Shown here in pieces: positions 9,699 through 18,030 of a stretch of DNA of 64,000 bases (position 1 is the stretch's first letter; every line of letters starts with the position of its first letter). The notes under the pieces are model-generated. The model was given only the letters and a program-made list of their open reading frames with translations. It ran no database searches and was not told the DNA's origin. The position numbers and the translations under genes were made by a program. Origin of the DNA: Rhodopirellula sp. GTDB lineage: Bacteria > Planctomycetota > Planctomycetia > Pirellulales > Pirellulaceae. The stretch is from assembly GCA_002690925.1 (NCBI GenBank), contig NZGD01000167.1, positions 1 to 64,000 on the forward strand, given 5' to 3'.

Positions 9699-9890
9699 GT
9701 GGCAATAGAAAAGCGAACAAAGCACATTCATACGGGTCATGTGAGTCGAATCGCATTTGCTCTCAAAAACCCGTCAATCGGAACTGCAAACCGCCCTGTC
9801 TTATCTCGGAAACCGCGTTTCGTCGCCATTCCGATGCCACAAATCAATTCCAAACACGTTGGCGTTGGAATCACTGCAGCAACGGGTTAA
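9699..9890 (+). CDS. Possible 63-aa leader protein ahead of the DUF1552 gene
   Basis: A GTG at 9699 is preceded at 5-6 nt by AGGAGGTGA, the best Shine-Dalgarno match in this part of the window. The frame gives a basic 63-residue product (starting MAIEKRTKHIHTGHVSR) that ends only 8 bp before the ATG of the DUF1552 gene, the usual geometry of translational coupling. It shows no signal peptide, membrane segment or family motif. It could be a small protein, a leader peptide, or a chance frame behind a strong ribosome binding site. Confidence 0.35.
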   Translation: MAIEKRTKHIHTGHVSRIAFALKNPSIGTANRPVLSRKPRFVAIPMPQINSKHVGVGITAATG

Positions 9891-9898
9891 AATATGGC

Positions 9899-11188
9899 AT
9901 GCAAAAAACAAACCCGCTTCATCACCGCCGCCTCGTCCTGCAGTCAGTCACCGGCTCACTGCTCATTCCCTCACTGGCATCGTTATCGAGAGCGTCTGAC
10001 CATTCTGTGAGTCCGACGACGGGAAAAGAAGCTAATGCGGGTCAGCCGCGCCGTTTTGTCGCTGTCGGCAATCTCCTAGGTTTTCAGCAAAAACATTTTT
10101 TTCCGGAAGCAGCAGGAAAGAACTACAAGACCACGACTTTGCTGACCCCCCTCGAGGCACAACGTGAAAAGTTCACAGTGTACCGAGGCCTTGACCACGG
10201 ACTCCGGGGCGGCCACTTTGCCGTGCACACGTTTCTTTCGGGGGTTTTGCACCATGAATCAAAGAACCGCCACAGTGGGAACATCACCCTCGATCAGTAC
10301 CTTGCCGATTCCATTGGGGGCGAGACAAGGTTCCCGTCGCTCACGGTGGGTTCAGAAGGTGGCATCCATGGCGGATGCCAATTGTCTTGGACTCGATCTG
10401 GTGTGCGTGTTCCACCCATCACAGGCCCCGCTGAGCTATTCGAAAAGTTATTTGTAGGTAACACCAAAGTTCAGCGCGAACGTAAAGTCCGTGAGAACCA
10501 ACTTCAGGCGTCGATACTGGACTCAGTGACTTTGGAAGCAACAGAACTGTCCAAAAGAATCAACAGTGAAGACCGAAACAAGTTGGATGAATATCTGAGC
10601 TCGATTCGCGACGTTGAAAAAACACTGCAAACCCGCAAAACCTGGACCAATCAACCAAAACCAACCGCCCCCTTCGAAAAACCGGCTAATACCAACACGG
10701 TCGACGATCTGCCAATCCTCTACGAATTGATCGCCTTAGCGTTGCAGACAGATTCAACTCGGGTTGCAACCCTGGAAATTGGTGGCAGTTTCCTACCGCA
10801 AAACCTGGGAATCAATAAGTCGTACCACAGCATGTCTCACCATGGAAATGATGAGGAAGTCATCGCCAACCTGCTCACCTTGGAAACTTATCAGTTGGAT
10901 CAGTTTTCAAAGTTCCTTTCACGCCTATCGGACATGACTTCGGAGCACGGATCATTGCTGGATTCAACAGCTGTTCTTTTTGGCAGTGGAATGGGCAACG
11001 GTAGCGCACACACAAACACCGATCTTCCCATCATTCTTGCTGGGGGTGGATATGAGTCTGGCGATTTCAAAAAGGTCGAACCCAACGGTATCAATAAAAC
11101 TCCGCTGTGCAACCTTTTCGTCGACATTGCCCAGCGGAGTGGTGTCAAAACGGAGTCATTCGGAACGAGCACTGGATCCTATTCGTGA
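9899..11188 (+). CDS. DUF1552 domain protein, Tat-like signal
   Basis: 429 residues from ATG 9899. The N-terminus HHRRLVLQSVTGSLLIPSL is a Tat-like signal, as is usual in DUF1552 proteins. The body shows the family blocks: the T-L-L-T-P-L-E-A and Y-R-G-L-D-H segment near 75-95, S-L-T-V-G-S-E-G-G near 147, the coiled L-x-x-Y-L-S-S-I-R-D-V-E segment near 230, D-S-T-R-V-A-T-L-E near 285 and G-S-G-M-G-N-G near 362. DUF1552 proteins resemble the alkaline-phosphatase-like DUF1501 family, and their activity is unknown. The next gene encodes the DUF1592-family partner and starts 3 bp after this stop, so the two are surely co-transcribed and probably act together in the envelope. Confidence 0.9.
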   Translation: MQKTNPLHHRRLVLQSVTGSLLIPSLASLSRASDHSVSPTTGKEANAGQPRRFVAVGNLLGFQQKHFFPEAAGKNYKTTTLLTPLEAQREKFTVYRGLDHGLRGGHFAVHTFLSGVLHHESKNRHSGNITLDQYLADSIGGETRFPSLTVGSEGGIHGGCQLSWTRSGVRVPPITGPAELFEKLFVGNTKVQRERKVRENQLQASILDSVTLEATELSKRINSEDRNKLDEYLSSIRDVEKTLQTRKTWTNQPKPTAPFEKPANTNTVDDLPILYELIALALQTDSTRVATLEIGGSFLPQNLGINKSYHSMSHHGNDEEVIANLLTLETYQLDQFSKFLSRLSDMTSEHGSLLDSTAVLFGSGMGNGSAHTNTDLPIILAGGGYESGDFKKVEPNGINKTPLCNLFVDIAQRSGVKTESFGTSTGSYS

Positions 11189-11190
11189 GC

Positions 11191-13737
11191 ATGGATACCG
11201 ATCTGCTATCGCAGACATTTAGTCCAGTGCGTTTTTATTTACGTACAAGCCGTTACTTTTCGATGTTTGTTTTCTTTGGCATTCACGCAGTGTTTGCCAC
11301 TGCGAGCGATCCGAACGACAGTCGTTCAACCAAAAGCCACACAACATCAGAATTCCTTCGATCCTTCTGCACTGATTGCCATGGTAACGGAACCGAGGAG
11401 GGCGAGCGTAACTTCGATGCGTTTGAGCTACCAATCAAAACCGTGGGTCAACTGATCACCGCTGATGAGATCATTGACCAGTTGACCCTGAGATTGATGC
11501 CTCCACCCGACGCGGCACAACCAACCAACCCGCAGCGGATCGCTACTCTCAAATCGCTTCGTCAAGCAATTGCGGACGCAAGAGCGTCGTTTGACTCATC
11601 AGGCGGGCGAACCGTGATGCGGCGTCTTTCAAATCGTGAATACGAGAACACGTTGGCAGCCCTGTTCAATCGACGGGTCGATACTATGGGGCTGACTGCC
11701 AATTTTCCTAAGGATGGCACAAGCAATCACATCGACACCATCGGTGACTCATTAGTGACGTCTGGGTTCCTCCTTGATGAGTATTTTCATGCGGCATCGC
11801 GGCTCGTCGACTTGCGACTCGGAAAGCCGGATACTCCCGAACAAACTTGGCATTTCACCGAAAACTTCAAGCAGTATGAAGAGCTGGCTGGATCTCATAA
11901 GAGCGTCTTTAACAACAAATTCCTGTGTCTATACGAGCAGCCCAACACCGACACCCGACAAGGTGGCTATGGGCACATCGAAGACTTTTTAGAAGGTGTA
12001 CCAGTCTCGGGGTTCTACGAAATACAGTGTCTTACCCAGGCGATGCACCGGGATACGCACTATGATGCGAAGATATTTCGTATAGATTTCTCTGAACCAT
12101 TTCAACTTGGCATTGTTCCGGGAGATATTACAAAGGGACACATTCATTACCCACAACCAGTCGAACCGGTGCTTGCCACTGCCACAGTTCCGGATCATCA
12201 ACCCGAATGGTTAACATTTCGAGTCTGGCTCGAGGCCGGGCAAACACCTCGGTTTATCTTCCCCAATGGCCCGTATGAATCTCGTGCATCCGTAATTGAG
12301 GCCAACCGTCGCTACAAACACGAATTCAAAAACCCCAAGGAGGGCGTAAGCCGTGCCACGTTGCTGAGAGAGGGTGCACTGCCACACATTCGGATCGGAG
12401 AAATCAAAATTCGTGGTCCGCTTCTCGAGCCAGGGGGCAACAAAGAAGAGCATGCAGTTTTTGGTGAATCCGGATTCCAACCTGATCGTGCACTCGACCA
12501 GCTAACGCAATTCGCTCAGAAGGCTTATCGCAGACCGCTTACAGAATCTGACAGGAGTCGCATTGAGGAGTTTTACCAATCCCACATTGCACAAGAGATG
12601 TCAGCACGGGAAGCGGCTTTGTCTACGGTCAAGATGATCCTTTGCTCACCATCTTTTTTGTACTTCAGTGAAATCACTCAGGAGTCGGAGCCGACACTTC
12701 TTTCGCACGACCTGGCGACACGACTTTCCTATGCCTTGTGGGCGGCGCCCCCTGATAGCGCCCTTCTTCAAAGCGCCTCCGACAATCAATTGAAAACCAC
12801 CCCTCAGTTGCTCACCCAAATTGAACGTTTGCTCAACGATCCAAGATCTGCGGCATTCGTATCCGGTTTTCTCGACAGCTGGCTTAACCTTCGAGATTTA
12901 GGAGATCAACCTCCACCGCGGAAGACGGCAAACTCCTATTATGCGGAAAACTTGCCTCGTTCCATGAAGCGGGAAACACAACTCCTCTTCCAGGATGTGT
13001 TAGCCCGTAACGGTTCCATCATGGAGCTCTTGGACTCAGACTACACTTTCGTCGACAAGCAACTCGCGAAGCTTTACCAATTGCCAATACTAACCTCCAT
13101 CCGTCAGGCCGATGGATTCCAATGGGTCGATCTTCGTGATAATCCCCGCCGCGGAGGTTTGCTCGGAATGGCCAGTGTGTTGACCGTCAGCGCAAACGGC
13201 GTAGATACTTCACCTGTGACGCGGGGTGCGTGGGTTTTGGAAAACATCCTCGGAACAAAGCCACCACCCCCTCCCGACGAAGTTCCCTCTCTTGATGCTG
13301 ATGTAAGCGGTGCCAAGAATATTCGTGAAAAACTTGCCCTTCACCGAGAGGATCAAGCTTGCAGCTTGTGCCATCGAAATATCGACCCCCTTGGGTTTCC
13401 ACTCGAACACTTCGATCCCATCGGTAGGTGGCGGTCCAAATATCCCGCCACCAAAAAAAACTCTGAACGCGCCCCCATTAATCCCTCTGGCGAACTGACT
13501 ACTGGCGAATCATTCGCGAACTTCGCTGAATTCAAGCGTGTACTCGTCAAGTCCCGCGGTGATGCGTTTGTTCGGAGCTTGATCGAATCACTTCTCTCCT
13601 ATTCGGCCGGGAGAAACATGGAACGGCTGGACCAGTATGAAATTGATGACATCCTGAGAAAGGTCAAAGCCCATAATTACGGATTGAGGACAGCAGTGAT
13701 CGAAGTTCTGTGCAGCCACATATTTCGCTCTCGCTAA
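11191..13737 (+). CDS. DUF1587/1595/1592/1588/1585 planctomycete cytochrome-type protein
   Basis: 848 residues from ATG 11191, two bases after the DUF1552 stop; an upstream in-frame start at 11107 would overlap that gene for no gain. An N-terminal anchor (about 20-38) precedes a c-type heme site C-T-D-C-H (Cys60, Cys63, His64). Then come the DUF1587-like R-R-L-S-N-R-E-Y-E-N-T-L block, a carbohydrate-binding-like middle region, DUF1595 (A-Y-R-R-P-L-T), DUF1592 and DUF1588 (R-G-G-L-L-G-M-A-S-V-L-T). A second heme-type motif C-S-L-C-H follows, in the context CSLCHRNIDPLGFPLEHFD, and DUF1585 ends the protein. This multi-domain order is typical of Planctomycetes. The function is unproven; extracytoplasmic electron transfer coupled to polymer breakdown is an inference. 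Confidence 0.9.
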   Translation: MDTDLLSQTFSPVRFYLRTSRYFSMFVFFGIHAVFATASDPNDSRSTKSHTTSEFLRSFCTDCHGNGTEEGERNFDAFELPIKTVGQLITADEIIDQLTLRLMPPPDAAQPTNPQRIATLKSLRQAIADARASFDSSGGRTVMRRLSNREYENTLAALFNRRVDTMGLTANFPKDGTSNHIDTIGDSLVTSGFLLDEYFHAASRLVDLRLGKPDTPEQTWHFTENFKQYEELAGSHKSVFNNKFLCLYEQPNTDTRQGGYGHIEDFLEGVPVSGFYEIQCLTQAMHRDTHYDAKIFRIDFSEPFQLGIVPGDITKGHIHYPQPVEPVLATATVPDHQPEWLTFRVWLEAGQTPRFIFPNGPYESRASVIEANRRYKHEFKNPKEGVSRATLLREGALPHIRIGEIKIRGPLLEPGGNKEEHAVFGESGFQPDRALDQLTQFAQKAYRRPLTESDRSRIEEFYQSHIAQEMSAREAALSTVKMILCSPSFLYFSEITQESEPTLLSHDLATRLSYALWAAPPDSALLQSASDNQLKTTPQLLTQIERLLNDPRSAAFVSGFLDSWLNLRDLGDQPPPRKTANSYYAENLPRSMKRETQLLFQDVLARNGSIMELLDSDYTFVDKQLAKLYQLPILTSIRQADGFQWVDLRDNPRRGGLLGMASVLTVSANGVDTSPVTRGAWVLENILGTKPPPPPDEVPSLDADVSGAKNIREKLALHREDQACSLCHRNIDPLGFPLEHFDPIGRWRSKYPATKKNSERAPINPSGELTTGESFANFAEFKRVLVKSRGDAFVRSLIESLLSYSAGRNMERLDQYEIDDILRKVKAHNYGLRTAVIEVLCSHIFRSR

Positions 13738-14108
13738 GGGAGTACCTGTAGGCCATTTCCACAGCTTGGCAACCTTCACAGCCTCAGTACACAAATTATT
13801 CCAGCCCTAGATTTTCAGCATAGAGAACGCGTTCCAGCGCTAGCTATTATCGATCCTCAAATCGTACTGCTTGCTCAAATTTCGATAAGAATGCCTGCAA
13901 TCCCTACATGCTTTTTCAGGCCTTGCCCAAACAACCAAACAACCAAACAACCAAACGGCGAAGAGCCAAAAAAACGGAGAACAGCGGGCAGACAATGGAC
14001 CGTGTTCAGGTACATGGCATTTTGCATTTTTCAGTACAACAGAACGGACCATATCATGGCGTGTGTTTGCGAGTTTCGCCCACCAGTGAAGGTATCAAGG
14101 CGTAGCAC
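13738..14108. other. Intergenic, 370 bp, holds an AAACAACC tandem repeat
   Basis: No gene supported. The octamer AAACAACC is repeated three and a half times at 13929-13956. A minus-strand frame over it (13840-14052) reads as tryptophan/phenylalanine-rich sequence only because of the repeat. Confidence 0.5.
13929..13956. repeat. Octanucleotide tandem repeat, 3.5 copies
   Basis: Perfect head-to-tail copies of AAACAACC in front of the senB-like gene, about 150 bp upstream of its ATG. Repeat number could vary between strains and alter spacing in the 5' region. Confidence 0.8.
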
Positions 14109-15131
14109 ATGAGACTACTTTTGCATGTCCCTCTTGCTCGCGGCAGTACCCGGGGTAACTGGATCACAGCCTTACGTTGGACAAAAATACTGAGTGACCT
14201 TGGGCATACGGTACGTACCGTCGATCCGTCAGAGTATGCTTCCGTTGTTCATAAATCTTACGATGCCCTCATTGCCCTGCACGCGCGACGCAGTGCTGAC
14301 GCGATTGAACTGTTCCGCATCGCGGCGCCACGAAGCCAGGTCATTGTCGCACTAACAGGGACAGATTTGCATATTGACCTGACTGGCCACGGTGCCGACT
14401 ATCGCAGTGTAACCAAGAGTTTGGCCGTCGCTGACCATATCGTCTTGCTTGAGCCTGAGGGTCTCAAACAACTTGAACCCTCGTTGCGTTCCAAATGTGT
14501 CGTTATTTATCAGTCAACCGAAATCCCGAAGCTTTCGCGACAATCTCACGCTGCCTGCTTCAAGATCTCACTTTTGGCACATCTAAGAGCAGTGAAAGAT
14601 CCGTTCCTGATTATCCGAGCTGTTGAACTGTTGCCAAGCTCCTCTAAAGCAACAGTGATTCACGCCGGCGAAGCCACCTCACCGGAGTGGCGGAACGAAG
14701 CTGTCCGGTGGACGCAAAGATGCCCACGCTATGAGTGGGTAGGCGCACTTCCCCACCTAAACGCAATGCAGCTACTTGCCAACAGTCACGTTACTGTCCT
14801 TACTTCCCGTCATGAAGGTGCGCCGAGTGTTTTCTCTGAGGCTGCCAGACAGGGAATCCCAATGCTATCGACGCGAATTCCCGCCTCAGTCGGGATCTTA
14901 GGCCCCTCGCACCCAGGTTTATTCGAGATTGATGATGCGTTGGACCTTGCCAAGTTAATCGACAAAGCTGAGACCAACAAAAAGTTTTATCACGAGTTAT
15001 GCGGCGCGAGTGCTGCACTTGAACATCGCTTGTCCCCACAGGCTGAGCAGAACGCATGGAACGCACTTGTGAACCGTGTCGCACGTGGCCAGGAACCTAC
15101 GAGTCTCCGCTCTGGCAAACCTCCCGCATAA
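14109..15131 (+). CDS. senB: SenB-like selenosugar synthase (TIGR04348 glycosyltransferase)
   Basis: 340-residue GT-B-fold protein. The following landmarks agree with TIGR04348, the family that contains SenB of selenoneine biosynthesis, which makes a selenosugar from a UDP-sugar and selenophosphate: N-W-I-T-A-L-R-W (17-24), A-L-H-A-R-R-S (56-62), A-L-T-G-T-D-L-H-I-D (81-90), H-L-R-A-V-K-D-P (158-165), L-T-S-R-H-E-G-A-P (231-239), R-I-P-A-S-V-G-I-L-G (256-265). It is cytoplasmic, with no signal. The usual partners, the SenA (EgtB-like) and SenC (SelD-like) genes, are not adjacent or anywhere in the window. It is therefore an orphan that either works with distant genes or makes a different seleno- or thio-sugar. 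The family call is firm; the substrate is inferred. Confidence 0.8.
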   Translation: MRLLLHVPLARGSTRGNWITALRWTKILSDLGHTVRTVDPSEYASVVHKSYDALIALHARRSADAIELFRIAAPRSQVIVALTGTDLHIDLTGHGADYRSVTKSLAVADHIVLLEPEGLKQLEPSLRSKCVVIYQSTEIPKLSRQSHAACFKISLLAHLRAVKDPFLIIRAVELLPSSSKATVIHAGEATSPEWRNEAVRWTQRCPRYEWVGALPHLNAMQLLANSHVTVLTSRHEGAPSVFSEAARQGIPMLSTRIPASVGILGPSHPGLFEIDDALDLAKLIDKAETNKKFYHELCGASAALEHRLSPQAEQNAWNALVNRVARGQEPTSLRSGKPPA

Positions 15132-15263
15132 CAACAGCGAGGTGGACCGAGCCTTCGAACCTTCCCCGGAAGAAATTGCCGAGCATTCTTCGAGCCTTTA
15201 GACTGAACGCGAAATCTGCGGAACCCAGACCTATTGACCTACCATTGTATCAGCCTCTGTATC

Positions 15264-16256
15264 ATGAATTACTTCACCAGCCCCACGATGAAGCTTCTCT
15301 TCGGCGTCGAATTGCATGACAGAAGTCGAACGTTGCGGTTGCGGATCGCGTTATTCACCATGGGCTTTTTTTCCTGCGTGTCTCCTGCATTAGGCGAGTC
15401 TCCAAAAGAGCCACCGCCCACGCACGTGAAAGTTGCGGCAGTGCAAATCAGCGGTTACGACAAGGGAGAGCTCCCCCGGCCGAACTACCACCCCGAGCAA
15501 TCGTTCATCCCATATATCGATCAAGCAGGGAGGGATAACGCTGATTTAGTCGTTTTTCCCGAATATGTGCTTGGACATATCCCCGTTCCAGGAGACGCAA
15601 CCCAACTGATCGCCGCAGCGGCAAAACGCAACCACTTGTACGTGATCATTGGCTGCTGGGAAGTGGCCCCCGATGGCACCTACGCCAATACCGCTCTCAT
15701 TTTCGATCGAGAGGGTAGTATTTTCGGGAGGTACCACAAAACACACGCGGCCGTCGACACCTTTGAAGGCACTCCTGCCTATTCCGATCCTCCCGCCAAC
15801 CGTACTCGCGAGTGGTTCCTCAAAAATGATCCCGAATGGAAAATGAAAAAAGGGCAACTCTTGCCTGTATTTCAACTCGACTTCGGGACCGTAGGAGTCA
15901 TGACCTGTTACGACGGATGGTTTCCAGAGCCCCCTCGAATCCTGTCATTGGAGGGAGCCGAGTTGATCGTTTGGATTAATGGCAGGCGGGGTAACGTTGA
16001 GGACTACATCGTTAAGACCATTATGTTTCAAAGCCACGTCTCAATGGTCGCCAGCAATCAGGCTTATGGCGGCGGCACCATGATCGCAGGTCAGGGCAAT
16101 CAGATTCTTGCTCAAGCCCCTGATAAATCAGAGGCGTACATCAGTGCAACACTCGATCTAGCAAAAGTGCGGAAACGCCGGCAACGTAGTCGCAACTTCC
16201 AACAACGTCGACCTGATCTATATAAGCCACTGCTGCACCCAATACCAAAACGTTGA
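15264..16256 (+). CDS. Exported carbon-nitrogen hydrolase (nitrilase superfamily)
   Basis: 330 residues from ATG 15264; ATG 15288 is an equally good start and TTG 15234 a poorer one. A hydrophobic signal (about 27-44, ending A-L-G-E) precedes the nitrilase fold. The catalytic triad is visible: Glu100 in V-V-F-P-E-Y, Lys159 in G-R-Y-H-K-T-H, Cys215 in V-M-T-C-Y-D-G-W-F. Most superfamily members are cytoplasmic amidases or nitrilases, so an exported one probably acts on peptides, amides or N-acyl compounds in the periplasm. It follows the senB-like gene on the same strand after 130 bp and converges on the sulfatase gene; functional linkage with selenium metabolism is not shown. Confidence 0.85.
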   Translation: MNYFTSPTMKLLFGVELHDRSRTLRLRIALFTMGFFSCVSPALGESPKEPPPTHVKVAAVQISGYDKGELPRPNYHPEQSFIPYIDQAGRDNADLVVFPEYVLGHIPVPGDATQLIAAAAKRNHLYVIIGCWEVAPDGTYANTALIFDREGSIFGRYHKTHAAVDTFEGTPAYSDPPANRTREWFLKNDPEWKMKKGQLLPVFQLDFGTVGVMTCYDGWFPEPPRILSLEGAELIVWINGRRGNVEDYIVKTIMFQSHVSMVASNQAYGGGTMIAGQGNQILAQAPDKSEAYISATLDLAKVRKRRQRSRNFQQRRPDLYKPLLHPIPKR

Positions 16257-16327
16257 GGCACAACCGCACCATACGAACCGCTGCTTCACCGGCGTTCCGT
16301 GGTGACAAATCGCACAGTTCCGACTAA

Positions 16328-17761
16328 TCAATTACGTTCGGGGTTGCTCAGTGGAACCCAAGGTTCACTTGGAACGAATTCGTTTTCATAGTCACCACCT
16401 GCGTGACTATTCCTGACTGAACCTTCAGTTGATTCAAGCAGTTTTGTCATCCGTTGAACCAGATCAACTCGATCCGTCGCTATGGATGTACTCTCTTCTC
16501 GGTCTAGCTTCAAGTCAAAAAGCTCAGCATCGTCTCCGGAATAATCACGAACGACAAGCTTGTACCTTCCATCAATCAGACTCGCCGTTTTCCCAACACG
16601 GAATGCTATGGGTCTCCGCACGTCAGTGATGCCCCGTAGTATGGGAAGGATATCGTCCCCATCAACGGGACGACTGTCCGGCATCTTGTAGCCCACAATA
16701 TTTTGCACAGTTGGCATATAATCCAAAGTGCTCAGTGGCACATCCACGACTCGGCCCGCTGGAATATGCCCCGGCCACTTAGCGAATGCTGGTACCCGGA
16801 CTCCACCTTCATACGGACTGCGTTTGCGGCCCCGCAGTCCATTAGTGACGCCGGCGGTCACGCCATTCGAGTTCTTACCCTCTGGTCCATTGTCGCTGCA
16901 AAAAAAGATCAGCGTCTTGTTATCAATATCCAGATCGTCCAATCTCTTCTGCAAACGACCAACCTGCTCGTCCATGGCAGTAATGCACCCATAATAATGC
17001 GCTGCTTCTCCCTTACCTGGATACATCGCCAAATATTTTGGACCTGCGACCACAGGCATATGGGGAGCATGGAACCATACCACCGCCAAAAACGGTTGTT
17101 GAATCGTGCAAGCCTCCTCAATGAATGGGAGAACGCGATCCATGATCACGCGTGAATCGCATCCAGCCAAATTACCGTGCGCAATCTGACCATCATCCCA
17201 ATAAGGATTGTTTCTGTAACGTTCATTTGTGACTGGGTCCCAGGTAGCGACCGCTGACTCAGTCACAAATGAACGATCATAATCACGCTCCCAAGGTGGA
17301 GCATAATGAACCGCAGGCTTCCGTTGTTCACCTTTGGCCGAGAATCTTCTGCTAAGCGTTCCCAGATGCCATTTTCCAAAATGCCCAGTCCGATAGCCCA
17401 AACTCTTCAGCATTTTTGCCAGGGTGACTTCCTCTTTGGGAAGATGCCCCTTGTTGGCACTCCAAATTCCGTACCGGTAGTGATGCCTTCCTGTCAAGCA
17501 AGTGGCGCGGGTGGGTGAACATACAGCTGCTCCTGAGTGAAAATTCGTGAGCCTCACACCCAGCTGCGCCATCCGATCCAGATTCGGCGTGTGAATCGTA
17601 GCGTTGCCGTTAAAGCCAGTGTCACCATAACCCAAATCATCACACATCAGCAGAACGATATTTGGAGGATTTTTCGCACCTCCAGAAGCGGTGAAAGGCG
17701 TTCCATAGACACAAATCATCAAAACGAACAAGTTTCTCCACACTACCATGACTATTCGCAT
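16328..17761 (-). CDS. Exported sulfatase, arylsulfatase A type
   Basis: 477 residues. Cleavable signal to about residue 28, then the sulfatase start N-I-V-L-L-M-C-D-D-L-G-Y-G-D with the metal-binding Asp pair. The formylglycine site is C-S-P-T-R at Cys81, followed by G-R-H-H. Later metal ligands fall in F-F-C-S-D-N-G-P-E, and the C-terminal subdomain has Y-K-L-V-V-R-D-Y. Activity needs formylglycine-generating enzyme, which is not in the window. Substrate cannot be assigned from sequence; sulfated polysaccharide is the usual inference in planctomycetes. A 16-bp perfect inverted repeat lies inside the gene at 17220-17275. Confidence 0.93.
   Translation of the reverse strand: MRIVMVVWRNLFVLMICVYGTPFTASGGAKNPPNIVLLMCDDLGYGDTGFNGNATIHTPNLDRMAQLGVRLTNFHSGAAVCSPTRATCLTGRHHYRYGIWSANKGHLPKEEVTLAKMLKSLGYRTGHFGKWHLGTLSRRFSAKGEQRKPAVHYAPPWERDYDRSFVTESAVATWDPVTNERYRNNPYWDDGQIAHGNLAGCDSRVIMDRVLPFIEEACTIQQPFLAVVWFHAPHMPVVAGPKYLAMYPGKGEAAHYYGCITAMDEQVGRLQKRLDDLDIDNKTLIFFCSDNGPEGKNSNGVTAGVTNGLRGRKRSPYEGGVRVPAFAKWPGHIPAGRVVDVPLSTLDYMPTVQNIVGYKMPDSRPVDGDDILPILRGITDVRRPIAFRVGKTASLIDGRYKLVVRDYSGDDAELFDLKLDREESTSIATDRVDLVQRMTKLLESTEGSVRNSHAGGDYENEFVPSEPWVPLSNPERN
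17220..17275. repeat. 16-bp perfect inverted repeat within a sulfatase gene
   Basis: Left arm 17220-17235 and right arm 17260-17275 are exact reverse complements (CGTTCATTTGTGACTG and its complement) separated by 24 bp. The arms code for different peptides of the sulfatase (R-S-F-V-T-E and P-V-T-N-E-R). The mRNA could form a long hairpin here. Confidence 0.9.
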
Positions 17762-18030
17762 CCTTTGAAGAATATGATCTCAGCCGCAACAACAACTCTT
17801 AGCCGCACCCCAATAAATGGCTTGTACCTGACAAGCTCACGTTTAACATGCACGATGAACACGACCTGACGATACAATCGAGCACGCATTGTCATGTCAT
17901 ACTGACATCAACAGCCTACCTGATGGCGTGGTTTTCGTCCCATGCCCCTTCATACCATTAGCGTGTCTCACTGATTGGTAAAACGCGTTCCTTACCCCCT
18001 CACAAAACGTCATCCCCTTCCCACTGAATT

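Noticed and set aside
13840-14052. Trp/Phe-rich minus-strand frame resembling a membrane helix
   Set aside because: The hydrophobic stretch is the translation of the AAACAACC tandem repeat.
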